From the NCBI GenBank assembly GCA_947561395.2, contig OX387183.1:42452901-42516900 (forward strand): DNA of 64,000 nucleotides, written 5' to 3'. This stretch comes from Buxus sempervirens. Taxonomy: Eukaryota; Streptophyta; Magnoliopsida; Buxales; Buxaceae. Below are positions 1-10,328 of this stretch, one piece after another. The notes beneath the pieces were generated by a model. It was not told the DNA's origin, made no database searches, and saw only the letters and a list, made by a program, of their open reading frames with translations. Position 1 is the first letter of the stretch; every line of letters begins with the position of its first letter. The position numbers and the translations under genes were made by a program.

Positions 1-378
1 TTAAACATTTCTATCACTTAAAACCTTATTTTCTCCAAATTAAGACGTGAAAACTCCTAATTACCCTTTTCCCACTTTTAGGCTTTTATTAATTTCTTTT
101 AATTTCTAACTTGTCAAAATAATTTGTTTTCTTCTATTTTCTAATTCTAATTATTATTTGATGATCTATTTACTAATTACCCTTTTCTAGAAATTACCAA
201 AATACCCTTTTATTCTTTTAGGCTAATTTCATTAAAATTCTTTCTTTATTTTCAACTTAGAACTTATTTGGATTAATTATCCTCTAAATCTTCACTTTTT
301 ATTTTAATTAGGACTTAACTCATATATTATTTTATTTATTATTTATTTATTTATTAGGTGAAAATTCGGGGTTTTACA
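1..378 (-). mobile_element. 5' end of an LTR, family C, cut by the window edge
   Basis: Read on the minus strand this begins TGTAAAACCCCGAATTTTC at 378 and matches the first part of the complete LTR at 29699-32505 nearly base for base, including the AATAAATAAATAAATAAT stretch and the later TAAAAGCCTAAAAGTGGG. Only the U3 end is visible and the rest lies left of the window. It sits inside the second exon of the antisense gene at 379-1403, so it inserted after that gene existed. The target duplication cannot be checked because the other end is missing. Confidence 0.85.
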
Positions 379-1403
379 TGATCATCCTGGAGAGTACCCA
401 AGAAAGTGAACCATCCCTGCTTGCCGCCTTGGATGTTAGGACACCCCCTATTGCTCATCAAAACAGGAACTTTCAATCTTGGAAAGAAACAGCGAGTTAT
501 CTCTTTAACCTGAATTAGGTGGTCAAGCAACCAAAGCTGCAAAAGGGGAGTATTTCAATTTATTTCAAAAGAAAAAAAAAGAAAAGAAAAGAAAAAAAAG
601 AAAAAAAAGGAAAAAAAAGAAAAAAAAAGAAGAGAAAAGAGAAGAAGAAGAAAAAAGAAAAAAAAGAAAAAGAAAAAAAATATAATATTTATTTATCGTT
701 TTACCTGTAGGATAGGGGCCCAGGCAAGGAAGCGTTTCTTCTTTCTGAAATAGCAGTCAGTCAGGGCCTGGTATATCTCTACCAAGATCATAGGGGCCAA
801 TCTCTCACGTTCCCTAAGCTGACAAATAACTGAGATAAGAGCCAAGTCAACCTGGTCGTCACCCCGTGGAAAAAGCAACTGGTTGACCACCATCAGAGTC
901 AAAGCATTAAACCTGGCATCCTTGTCCTCACTCCTTAGAAGTTTTTCAGTCAAAAAGGTCTTGGACAAGGTCAATAGTGTATCAGAATATACTAAGTCCT
1001 TCGTCCCTATACCCAAGAAGGTGGAGGCCTCCTTTTTGTAGCTAGGCTTTAGGGGCGGGTTCACAACTTTTTCAGAAAACCTTAGGCCAAGGATGGTTTC
1101 AATTTCTTCTATGGTAGGAGTCATCTCTTTGTCATCAAAACAGAAGAGATTCAGTTCAGGTACCCAGTGTCCAATCAAAGCTTCAATAATTTCCCACTTA
1201 AAGGGAATTTTAGGGATGTGTAGGATATGGCCTAAGTGGATGGAATCCCAGTGAATCTCCTGATCGAGGGTCATGGAGTTAACCCATCTATCATAGAAGG
1301 AATCCACAATATTGTACCTAGTGAGATTAGGAGGTTTTGATCTAACAGGTTGTTTTGCAGGAGGAGATTCATTGGCAGAAGAGAAAGGGGCGAGGGAAGC
1401 CAT
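379..1403 (-). pseudogene. DUF7745-like antisense gene of an Ogre/Tat element, interrupted
   Basis: Two exons can be read. Exon 1 runs from ATG at 1403 down to 705 (233 codons) and ends CAG before GTAAAA; exon 2 starts at 536 after TTTTGCAG and is open to 379, where LTR C cuts it. The junction is in phase. The protein includes EALIGHWVPELNLFCFDDKE followed by MTPTIEEIETILGL, the W-P / F-F / MTPTIEE pattern of the DUF7745 family found in plant Tat-type retrotransposons and related host genes; exon 2 continues WLLDHLIQ. Function is unknown. It runs opposite to the element whose 3' LTR starts at 6385, so it is an antisense extra gene. A CCGTA/TACGG dyad cluster lies 123 bp upstream of the ATG. 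A spliced host gene captured by the element is the alternative. Confidence 0.65.
566..680 (-). repeat. Long polypyrimidine tract in the intron of the DUF7745-like gene
   Basis: On the plus strand about 115 bases are almost only A and G. On the coding (minus) strand this is an uninterrupted C/T tract that lies inside the intron 537-704, close to its TTTTGCAG acceptor. Confidence 0.8.
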
Positions 1404-1886
1404 GGAAGCACCAAAGAAGCCAAGGAAAGCAGAAAATGGAAGGCTCAGGGAGTTTTCAAACTTTTAAAAATGTCACAGTGACGTTCCCCATGAGTTTATA
1501 TAGAAAATTCGAAAAGGCAGTAAAATCCGAAATTATAATACGAGCATGGCGTGCCCGTATAGAGAATATGGACACACTGTGACCGTAAAAAATTTACGGG
1601 CAGAGTGCGCCCATATTAACATTACGGGCACGGCTTGCTCGTATCATAAATACGGTTTCTTCGGAAAAATGCAAAAAAATGGGAAATTTCAATTTTAATG
1701 CTTTCCCAAGTTTCACCTGTCCCTGCTTAAACATGTATCATGCAATAGAAGCAAGATATAAAGAGGAAAAGAGCATAAATGAATAAAAAATGAATCAAAC
1801 TGCTTTTATATATATATATATATATATATGAAGGTGTACATAATTTTGTCAAAATACAAGTACATGAATGAATCCTAATCTAATGT
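1404..1886. other. Spacer between the two antisense genes with a dyad array and (TA)n
   Basis: No coding exon is seen. Five 19-bp dyads of the form CCGTA-N7-TACGG (some degenerate) start at 1526, 1554, 1582, 1610 and 1638, a period of exactly 28 bp. They lie directly upstream of the DUF7745-like gene and are probably part of its promoter. A (TA)n microsatellite sits near 1807-1829, and the 3' end of the PMD gene follows at 1887. Confidence 0.75.
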
Positions 1887-4800
1887 CTATATAGGTCCAC
1901 CCCTACGGCCTCGGCTATGTCCTCTGCCTCAACCTCGGCCTGAAGATCGCCGGCGCTCAAAAACATGCCGCACAATGTTACGGGCTGTACTACAGGTCAT
2001 CCTGCTCAAAACAGACTGAATATCATGCCACATATATAAAGGCACAAGGCCAGCAGTGGGATGATCAGGAGGAACGTACCCTGAAGTATCTACATATCCC
2101 ATAGACTCGGTATCAGAATCCGTAAAGACAGGCTCAGTCGCGGGATCGGCGGCAGCAGGAACAGAAGCCCCACCACAGCAGCATCCCTGGCCGACTCCAT
2201 ATCCATATCAGCAGACACATCAAGAGCGATCTCAGGTGCTGGAGCAAACTCTGGCACATCCTCAGCAGTAGGTGCTATATCGGCCTCGATCTCAGGATCT
2301 GCTGCAGGTGCCTCTACCGATCTAGGAGAAGTCACAAACTCCACCCGTGCCACAGAGAAAACCTCGCCACGAAGGTGCATAGGCACAGATGAAGCAGGTG
2401 AAGAAGGGCCGGCTGTGTCGTCCTGAAAATAAGAAAGGGAATTTTAGTCAAAACAGGATAAGCAGATATAAGAACAAGAATGGAAAGAGGTGAAAGAATT
2501 AACCTGGGTATGAGATGGACCTGCCTGGCCCTGTGCCCTGGCAACCTGTCCCCGGAGGTCTGAAATAGTAATATAGAGGGCGTCCCGCTCGGCAATAGCA
2601 GCATCTCGCTGGCGCTCTATATCAGCGTACCGAGACCGGATCTCTGCCAACTGAGCCTCCTGAAATAGAAGAGAAGGTGTCAGAAAATACCAAGTCAAAA
2701 AGAATATAAGAATGGAAGATCAAAAAGGGGAAGACATACCGTGGTATCATAGGCCCTAATCACTACCCCTCCTATCTCCGTGACTCCGCCATGGACAGGC
2801 ATGGGTGGCAGAGGCACCCAACTGAAGCTCGCCTGAACCATGCATCATAGTCACCCTCCTCCAATAATGTCTCTGCCTCTATCCAATCTAGGAAATGGGC
2901 AGGATCAACAGGCATAGGAGGAAAGGAGGGAGTAGTATCTGGAGGAATGGTAGGAATCCTAGGCTCTCCAACATGCAGATAAAAGAAGCACTCGCCACAG
3001 TACCAGATGCTGCCCATCTGACCAATAAAAAACTGGTATCATTGACGTCTCTGGTCAGGGGCAAAGGCATCATCTCTGGCCGCATGCAGGGCCAACACCT
3101 CATGAATATCCTCCATCCTGGGGATGAACAGCTGAAAAACAGAAAGGGATATTAGACATGTGATCCTGGAAAAGGAAAAAAAAGTAGAATTAAAGCAGCT
3201 TACCTCAGACCGATATAGCCTGTCCAGGTGGGCCCGGGCATACGTAGGACGACTCTTTTCAGAGTCGTGCTCCACATGACACCATCTACGAGCCATGGGA
3301 TATGTCTCCTCTAACATCGTAGAGGTAGGGCGGAAATAGGGTATATAAACCCTAGCAAAGAACTGCAGAAAGAAGAAAAAGGGTCAGAAGAATAGAAAAA
3401 GAGAAAAAGAGAAAGAAGGAGAAGAGAAATAAGTGTTTCACCTGCAGGAAGGGCCGAAAGAATCTGCACCCAACTCCAGCTCCTCGAGAGGTAGAGAGGC
3501 CGTTAACTGACTGGCGCAGACCAGCCAGAATGGTACCAAAAATGAGCGGGCCCCATGCATACCTCCTCGCTCGCTGCAAATCTCCCAATAAGCTCAAAAA
3601 ATGAGGACTGACAGAAGTCGTGTCCTCTGGGAAGAAGTAGGAGCCCATCATATACAGAAAAATGAATCGGAAGGCGAATGGAAAAGCGGGATGACCGGTC
3701 GCAAGCTGTCCAAGCTGCCTCCTCCGGAAAGTCTCTCTCAACCAAGTCAAAGACAATCTCGCTCTCCCTCTATCCCAAGCCTCTGGAGGCAGCACAATGT
3801 AGCCAAGATAAGAGGCGATCTCCTCGGCATCCGACATCACCATATCAGGAATAATATCACCGGTCATCCTAATCCTGGTGATAAGAGTGAAGTCGGACGG
3901 CCGGATCCCAATCTCGACATCTGGAAAGTGGAAACTCAGTGTCTCTGGAAAAAACCTCTCGAGTAGCACTGCAATAAGGGCCCGATCCAGGCGCACATCC
4001 GGAATGGTGATGAAGAGGCCAAAGCCATACAAGCCTAGCTCCCGGCGATAGACTGAACTGCAATCTCCGATAAATCTAATAAAGCTGGCCCAGCTTCCTT
4101 GATAATGAGACATGGGATACTCCAAAGGGATATCTGCCCTAATACACGCTGAGGGATGATTCCTCAAGCCATGCAAAAGATCAGTATCCCTAATCTGGGC
4201 AGCAACCTCCTCAGGGACCTCAACCCTGGTCTTAGCCTTATCTCTGCCACGGCCTCCTCTACGGTCCTCATCATGGCCTCCATCTCTGGCTCTGCTGCGG
4301 CGCCCTCTACGGCTCCTATCTCGGCCTGAAGCCTCAACTGTCGGCTAAGGAAACAATTGGAAGGGAGAAAGAATTAGGGCAATGCATTTTATTAAGGAAT
4401 GTGAAATTTCAGAAAGGTTAGAGTATACCTTTGGGGTCGCCTCACGGGAATCCCCAGAAGGGAGATCTGGGATATCAGAATCGGAATCCCTCTCAGCCCT
4501 CGAAGACGAGGCCACATCAGCATGATCCCGCCGAACCCTCGAGGAGGAGAGCTCATCTGCAGGATCCCTAGAAGATGAACGAATGCGGGCCATCTGCGGT
4601 TCAAATCAGGGAGATGTTTACATTATTCTTGTTACAATTTTCATAGCTTGATTTTTACTTTAACCAAGTTTAATTGATTTGCAAGAAAAAGAAAAAAAAT
4701 GGAAAATGGAAGAAAATACTTCAGGAGCTTCCAATCAAATTAGGAATTATCTGAAGAAGTTTATTTTTCTGTCTTGAGATATTTTATTTGTCCTTGCTTT

Positions 4801-5950
4801 AACTAAGAAAGTATATAAGAAGTGCAAGCTTCTTGTATGTTCTCTTTATATGACAAGAAAAAATGTGTATGGATTGTTTTATTTTTCTCCTTTATATTTT
4901 CTGAAGATACTTAATCAGTTGAGTTTATTTGGTTTTAGGATAGAAGCTCAAGCCTGCTTGTGTTGATACTAAGGTAATAGAAGAAATGTAAAGTCGGAAA
5001 TCTAATTGCCTCAAAGAAAGGACAATTGACTTCAATTGGAAGCTATTCACTCAAGGGCAAGGATTCCAAGCTCTCATATTTGCAGAAAAATCAGATATCA
5101 AGGGACAAGAATCCCAGTTTCTCAATCAAAGGAAATCAGCCATTGGTCAAAGCATCAGTTTATCAAGATACAAATCAAAGACTTGGGGAGTAGATAGGCA
5201 TGCTTGGAAATAGTGAACATGAAAACAGAAATTATACAATATTCAAGTTGATGGAATTGCATAGCAGAAGAATTATTTAACACATGCAAGAATAACAAAA
5301 CCATGCATTTTGCACAGCAGTTCCGGAGGAAGCATATCACATTCACAGAAATCAATCAGAAGCAGAAAAATGCAAAAAGTAAATTCAGATGGTCAAGCAT
5401 GAATAGAGAAATTATCATTTGGAGACAGAAGGTATGCCTGGTCACAGAGATGCAGATAAATTCCCGAAAGGTAAACATGGAATCAGGGATTATTCTCAAA
5501 CCATCAATAGTGAGCCAAATTCGTGCATGAGCCAGATTTGTCCAGTTATAGAGATGTTATCACTGTTTGGTTTACTAAAGGAGAGGTTCGGCCACTTACC
5601 TGTTTCGATCGAAATGGGAATTTTTGCAAGCAAAGTAGGAACCTTTTCTCCTCCAAGAGCTTCAAAGAGTATCCACAAACGGATGAGAAAGTTTGAAGCA
5701 CGATCACAGCCGCAACAGTGAGCAAGGTGCGAAGGAAGGAGAACCGTCACTGGCTGAAGAACTCGGAACTCGCCGGAGAATGTAAGAATTGCCGAAGAAG
5801 ACGCAGTCACCGCCGGAAGACAGGTGCGAGTCGTCGGAGATTGGAAGAAGAAGAGGGAGGACCGGAGAGAAGATTACGGTTGCAAAGAAGTTAGGGCAAA
5901 ATGCGAGCAAGAAGAGAAAGAAGTTCGCGGCCGCGGTTAAGTAAAACCCC
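1887..5950 (-). pseudogene. Plant mobile domain (PMD) gene, antisense in an Ogre/Tat element, with stops and frameshifts
   Basis: Six coding exons can be read: 4593-4429, 4344-3442, 3362-3204, 3131-2740, 2659-2504 and 2422-1887, all with GT-AG borders and all introns in phase 0. Exon 1 is Arg/Ser/Asp rich; exon 2 starts RG-rich, then has the PMD pattern (LDRALIAVLLERFFPETLSF ... DVEIGIRPSDF ... YMMGSYFFPED ... YAWGPLIFGT); exon 3 has ARRW; exon 5 is a short coiled coil; the tail is RG-rich. Damage: a TGA at 3041-3039, a lost base in a G run after codon DAW (exon 4), another in the G run at 2171-2168, and a TGA at 1931-1929 in the RG tail that a C-to-T change in CGA would explain. Adding back the exon 4 base restores phase with exon 5. 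PMD proteins (MAIN-like, PP7 long form) act in silencing and development and occur in transposons. The gene runs antisense to its host element. Confidence 0.8.
4594..5950 (-). promoter_or_regulatory. Leader exon and leader intron of the PMD gene
   Basis: On the minus strand a CT-rich, leader-like segment (about 5950 to 5600) ends in ACAG/GTAAGT, a consensus donor at 5600/5599. The first coding exon begins with ATG directly after the acceptor ACCGCAG at 4594. The leader ORF is not in phase with the ATG, so it is read as non-coding. The roughly 1 kb intron has no other feature I recognise. The transcript start is inferred; no clear TATA box is seen. Confidence 0.55.
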
Positions 5951-6369
5951 AAAATCCTTAAAATCAATACGAGCACCAGGCTTCCGTAAAAGTAATACGG
6001 TCAAATTCTCCCGTGTTTAAATTACAGGTATAACCTGTCTGTAATATCAATACGAGCAAAGCAGGAAATTGCATTTTTCAGGAGATTAATGTTTATATTA
6101 GTTGTAAGTTGCAAGGATTGCCACCTTACCCACTTTTGTTTAAAAATTTTGTCTCAAATCTCACTTCATAGCCACGAGTGCTCAGTGAGACCAGAGAGGA
6201 GGATTTGCCCCTTAAGCTTAGGGACTTTTCAGCAAATCTTCCACACAAATACTTTTTCCAAAATCATACATTTAATCCTTGCAAAATGCAATTAGTTAGA
6301 CAGAGATCTCAAAAAAGTGCAATTGGTGGGTCTTTTTGCTCTCTGCTTGTAATTGGTTCCAATTACCAT
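5951..6369. promoter_or_regulatory. Dyad array upstream of the PMD gene; 3' end of element internal region
   Basis: Four 19-bp dyads start at 5955, 5983, 6010 and 6038 (period 27-28 bp); the best is tccgtaaaagtaatacggt. They abut the start of the PMD leader exon. The rest (6060-6369) is non-coding and ends at the purine tract of the element. Confidence 0.65.
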
Positions 6370-6384
6370 CAAAGAGGGGGCAGT
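6370..6384 (+). other. Polypurine tract of the Ogre/Tat element
   Basis: CAAAGAGGGGGCAGT lies directly before the LTR start TGTAGACACC. This marks 6385 as a 3' LTR of a plus-strand element and the sequence to the left as its internal region. Confidence 0.85.
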
Positions 6385-6488
6385 TGTAGACACCCCAAAT
6401 TGCACTACAAAATGAGAAAATAATGAAAACATGTAATTGGGATTTAAAATAGGCTAAAAATGCATAAAAATCAATAATTTAAGCCTTG

Positions 6489-6562
6489 CCCGTATTGTCT
6501 TTACGGTCTGGCGCGCCCGGATTTTGTATACGGACACCACTTGCCCGTAATACATTTACGGG
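6489..6562 (+). promoter_or_regulatory. Dyad array in the LTR (three 19-bp units)
   Basis: Units start at 6489, 6516 and 6544. The third, cccgtaatacatttacggg, is a perfect 7-bp inverted repeat. The array is about 200 bp upstream of the TATA box. Confidence 0.75.
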
Positions 6563-6763
6563 CACATTAGATTTGTGCGAGTTTTATCCTTTCTCGATTT
6601 CTGAGCCTTATCTTCAGTCTAATATCTCTTTAAATGAGTGAATTATATCTTTTATTCGTTCGGATTATCCTTGTTGGCCATGGATGGGCATTATCCTTGT
6701 GTTTAATTCAATCTGAAACTCTATCTTGCCAAACCTTGGACCAACCATGCCCCTGGGTTTGCC

Positions 6764-6771
6764 TATAAATA
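6764..6771 (+). promoter_or_regulatory. TATA box of the Ogre LTR
   Basis: TATAAATA within GCCTATAAATAGAGGGC. The same context occurs at 36850, 46609 and 39241 in related LTRs. A donor-like CAG/GTAAGT follows about 100 nt downstream at 6868. Confidence 0.75.
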
Positions 6772-6934
6772 GAGGGCTTCTCCTTAAACAAAATGCCATG
6801 AAAATTTGAAGTCCAAGGAGCTCCAAGTGAAGAGAGGAATCCCTGCTGCTCTGCTTGCTCAATCCAGGTAAGTCCCTTTTCCCTTTTATTTTCTGTCTTC
6901 AATTCTAGAGATAATAGGATCTTCTCCATTGCTA

Positions 6935-7219
6935 TAGAATAAGGCCATCTTTTATTATGTATTCCTAAACTTGTCTTTAAGTACCTCAAGAGTCTCTCTA
7001 GCCGTAAAACGTGAAGAGAGAGCTAGGGGAAAAGAGAACAGGTGGATCCCTAGAATAGAACCTCATATATGTTTTTCTCCTTTTTTCTAGAATAAGGCCT
7101 CTGATTGTGTTTGTGTACCCAAACCTATCTCCAAGTACCTCAAGAATCCTCTCTAGCCGTAAAACGTGAAGAGAGAGCTAGGGGAAAAGAGAACAGGTGG
7201 ATCCGTAGGGTAGACCCCC
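6935..7219 (+). repeat. Tandem duplication of about 153 bp in the Ogre LTR
   Basis: TAGAATAAGG starts at 6935 and again at 7088. Both units contain AGCCGTAAAACGTGAAGAGA and GCTAGGGGAAAAG, with inverted CTAGC/GCTAG and CTCTCT/AGAGAG. The solo LTR at 36443 and the split LTR at 46202 have the same duplication, so it is ancestral to the family. Confidence 0.8.
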
Positions 7220-8154
7220 TGTAAGACACTGATTATTTTGTGGGGTTACCCATGGTTTATTCATTCTGTTAATATACATAAACTGTGTTTATCAGGTGTT
7301 TAGTGTGGTTTGAGGGCTTAGCCCATGCTCGTATGTACAGGCGTTATGTAGCCAATTTTTCAGAAAAATATTTATATTTATCGTACGATTTTTATTGTAT
7401 GGTGTCTACGTATTTATCAATTTAATTAAGATGTCGATGCCGCGAGCATGTGAGGTTTTGGTGGGCGAGCGCGCATCGGATAAGAGAAAAAAAAAAGATA
7501 TGCATCCAACGGCGTATTTCTCGTAGGGTAAAAATGGGTAAAATTTTCCGAAGGGGGAAAGTAGGGTTTGGGTTGTAGGGATACGCGTAAGTTACAGAGG
7601 AAATCTTCATTGGAGTTAGAGCTGTGGCGACTGCGGCGGAAATGGCGATTGGGGTTATTCTCAGGGAGAGAAAGAGTCTGAGGAACTACTAGAAGCTCTT
7701 TCGAGTGGGATTTAGGCGGGTTTTCTCTCTCCTGAGCAGCGAACAGTTCGACTAACATTTAGGCTACCATTTCGTCTTCGCGCATTCGGGATCGCGATCG
7801 GCCGACTTCGAGGACGACTACCATTCTGGGATTATCGCGCACACGAGTGAGTGGCATTGTTTTACCACCGAGGTTTTCGGATTTATTCGTATATGCATTG
7901 AATGAATATCATGGTATTGAATTGCATGAATGTTGGGGTTTTCTGGGAAACACAGTTACGAAGGGTTTTAGTTACGGAGGGTTTTCGTTTTGCACAGTGA
8001 AATTGGGGATAACTGGGAAGTCATTTAGATTAAATTCAAAATTGGTTTGGATGTATCCTGGGAATATTAGGGGGCCATATAAGTGGTCACAGACTGAAAA
8101 ATTACAGCCAGAGTTGGATTTCCGGCATTAACAGAGACCTGTAAATCGAACTGG

Positions 8155-8405
8155 GTTACCGCCTAGCTACCGCCTACCTAGCGCCCACCTAGGAGGTGAG
8201 CGCTAAGAAAAGCAGACCTGGCGCCTAGCTAGCGCCCATCTCGCGCCTAGCTGGCGCCTACCTCCAATCCTCGCGCTTATCTCGCGCTTTTCTCCCGCCT
8301 GTCTGGCGCTTAGCTAGCGCCTACTCATCCACGGGTGAGCGCAAGCTAAGATTTATCAAGGGGACCTACCGCCTACCTGGCGCCCACCTCGGGAAGTGAG
8401 CGCCC
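8155..8405 (+). repeat. GCGC-rich repeats in LTR F
   Basis: Many short copies of gcgcctagctagcgccca-like and tagcgcccacctaggaggtg motifs, partly self-complementary. GC content is well above the flanks. Confidence 0.7.
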
Positions 8406-8734
8406 AGTGGTTTTTCATACAGAATCCTAAATTTCGGAAGAGCCAAGGGTGCTCTGGACAATAGGGGTTCTTCAACCATTCAACCAACAAATAGAATTCG
8501 ACATTAGAGGCAGTAAATATTACTGGGAAGAACAATGTAGATAGGTACTAGTTTTAGTACAAGCTTATGAGGTAGGTGCGGAGAAATATTTCGAGGATGT
8601 TCGGAATGTTCACATATTAGTGCTTTATTCTAGTCCTCTTGAAAACATGCATTGCTTGGTACCTTATTTGGTTTATCGAACCCTGTTTGATGGAAAGTTT
8701 GAATGAGGTTGTAATTATTGTGCAGTTGATTACT

Positions 8735-8850
8735 TGTGTGAGTTTCTGTTCTGGTTGGAACACTTGTGTGAATTTCTGTTCTGGTTGGAACACTTGTGTG
8801 AGTTTCTGTTCTGGTTGGAACACTTGCGTGAGTTGATGTTCTGGTTGGAA
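8735..8850 (+). repeat. 30-bp direct repeats in LTR F
   Basis: About four copies of a 30-bp unit containing GAGTTTCTGTTCTGGTTGGA followed by ACACTTGTGT, adjacent and without spacers. Confidence 0.85.
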
Positions 8851-9009
8851 CCACGGGTGATGTGTACTAATGCAGAGTTTTAAGCAATTAATTATCGGTT
8901 TGGGTTTAGCTTCCCATGGATCCTTGTTTAAGCTTAGTAATGTGATGGTATGTGTTGGTTGGTGTAATTGCATGGCCACGTGTGTTGCCACGACCAGTGT
9001 AGAGCAGCC

Positions 9010-9125
9010 AGATACCCTGAGTAGGCCTGGTTGTCAGTGCCGATACCCGGAGTAGGCCGGCACTGGATGACGATACCCTGAGTAGGCCGTCATTTCAGAG
9101 TTTCCGATACCCTGAGTAGGCCGGG
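9010..9125 (+). repeat. GATACCCTGAGTAGGCC repeats in LTR F
   Basis: Four interspersed copies of GATACC(C)TGAGTAGGCC, each separated by a variable 15-25 bp segment that starts and ends with related bases, such as ccggcactgga. Confidence 0.75.
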
Positions 9126-9307
9126 AACTGTGTACATGGAGGTGTGGAGTGTCTACTTGGCGTGTAAATTAATCAATGTAACCATATGCATGGCATTGAC
9201 CCGGTTTGAGTTGTTATCGAAATTTACGCGGTTATTATCATTGGTTATTTGTTGAAGCATGTCTTATAACTGTGTTAACTATTTTATGCATGCATGTGTC
9301 ACTCGCT

Positions 9308-9350
9308 GGGATATTCGTATCTCATTCCCTCGTTGTTACTTGTTTTTCAG
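9308..9350 (+). promoter_or_regulatory. Tetraloop hairpin plus acceptor-like site in LTR F
   Basis: GGGATATTCGTATCTC (9308-9323) folds as a 6-bp stem with a UUCG loop (one G-U pair). It is followed by TGTTTTTCAG ending at 9350, 23 nt before the LTR end. Confidence 0.65.
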
Positions 9351-10328
9351 ATACTCGTGGTGAGGTGCCTACACCCCCATGTGCTCAAATCTGTGAGATG
9401 TGGCTGTTTTGAATATCCTGATCATATTTTAATGGTTTTTTTATGTTGAATCTGAATGAATCATATGAATGCATGATGTTTATAGCATGAAATCCTCTTT
9501 TTCTCGTAAAATTGAGATTTTCACAACTTTTGCACCTATAGCACTATTTTTGTGATTTTTGGGATATTAGACTAAGATCCTGGATCTATCATGATCAGTA
9601 TGATAGATCTAGATTCAGAAGCCTGAAAGTAATTTCTAGGGTTTCATGATGTGGTTTTTGAGTTGTTTTTCATGTTTGAGAGAAGACCCTACGGTCTAAG
9701 TTCTCCCCTTTTTTATGTTCTTCATCAACGTGGGTATTTTTTGTTTTGATTTTTTGATTTAATGTGAAATTTGGGCTATATCTATGTCCTGGACTGTTCA
9801 GGTTCAATTCTGCAATATTTCATAAAAATCATATTTTTTCTAGATTTCTAGAATTTAACTTGAAGCCAGATTTTTTGAAGTTTTCACTTTATTTTGGTTC
9901 TATTTGATTTTATCTCAATTTTGTTTTAATCATGAAATCCTAGGAATGGTATGATCATATTTGAAAGTTTTGGATCAATCAGGCTATTCGTATGAAAAAA
10001 AACCATACACTTTTGTCTTTTTGTGATTTTTCATGATTTTTGTAGCAAGCCCTTTTTCCTTTATTTTAACATGAACAATACCTGACAACCACCTTGTGTG
10101 GATGAATATGGGTGCTTAATACCTTCCCCTATTCATAACCTAATCCCCTTACCCATCTCTGGTTGTTTTTTTTAGAGGGTTATTTTTACCCTAAATTTGC
10201 CTTTTTGTGCTTATTTGATATTTTGGTGTCCATTCACATATAAATAGAATGGTGGCGACTCTGTGTTTTTAACCAATCCCGTGTGATGATGAGGAAGTCA
10301 TTGAATTGATTTTTTCCCATGTCTCACA

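Larger units (their letters stand above)
7220..9373 (+). mobile_element. Solo LTR, family F (2154 bp), TSD CCCCC
   Basis: It starts TGTAAGACACTG and ends GTGCCTACA, flanked by CCCCC at 7215-7219 and 9374-9378. Removing it and one TSD rejoins the Ogre LTR as found at 57130. No internal region is present, so it is a solo LTR. It has the same layout as the chromovirus-type LTRs A, B and C: a CG-rich block, tandem arrays, a tetraloop hairpin, then TTTTTCAG. Confidence 0.88.
6385..10328 (+). mobile_element. 3' LTR of an Ogre/Tat element, split by solo LTR F
   Basis: The LTR begins TGTAGACACC and ends GTCTCACA. Without the insertion at 7220-9373 and one TSD it is about 1.78 kb and matches the LTRs at 36443-38248 and at 46202-46886 plus 56954-58069 along its length. 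It carries a dyad array (6489-6562), a TATA box (6764), a splice-donor-like CAG/GTAAGT (6867/6868) and an internal duplication (6935-7219). The 5' LTR lies outside the window. Confidence 0.9.

Noticed and set aside
519..710. Lysine-rich 63-aa ORF on the plus strand
   Set aside because: It is the A/G complement of an intronic polypyrimidine tract of the minus-strand gene; no independent coding signal.
5496..5976. Overlapping minus-strand ORFs in the PMD leader
   Set aside because: The segment ends at a consensus donor and its frame does not continue into the first coding exon, so it is read as untranslated leader.
8735..9125. Regular repeats that could suggest a CRISPR array
   Set aside because: Units are adjacent or separated by related sequence without unique equal-length spacers, and the DNA is plant LTR sequence.
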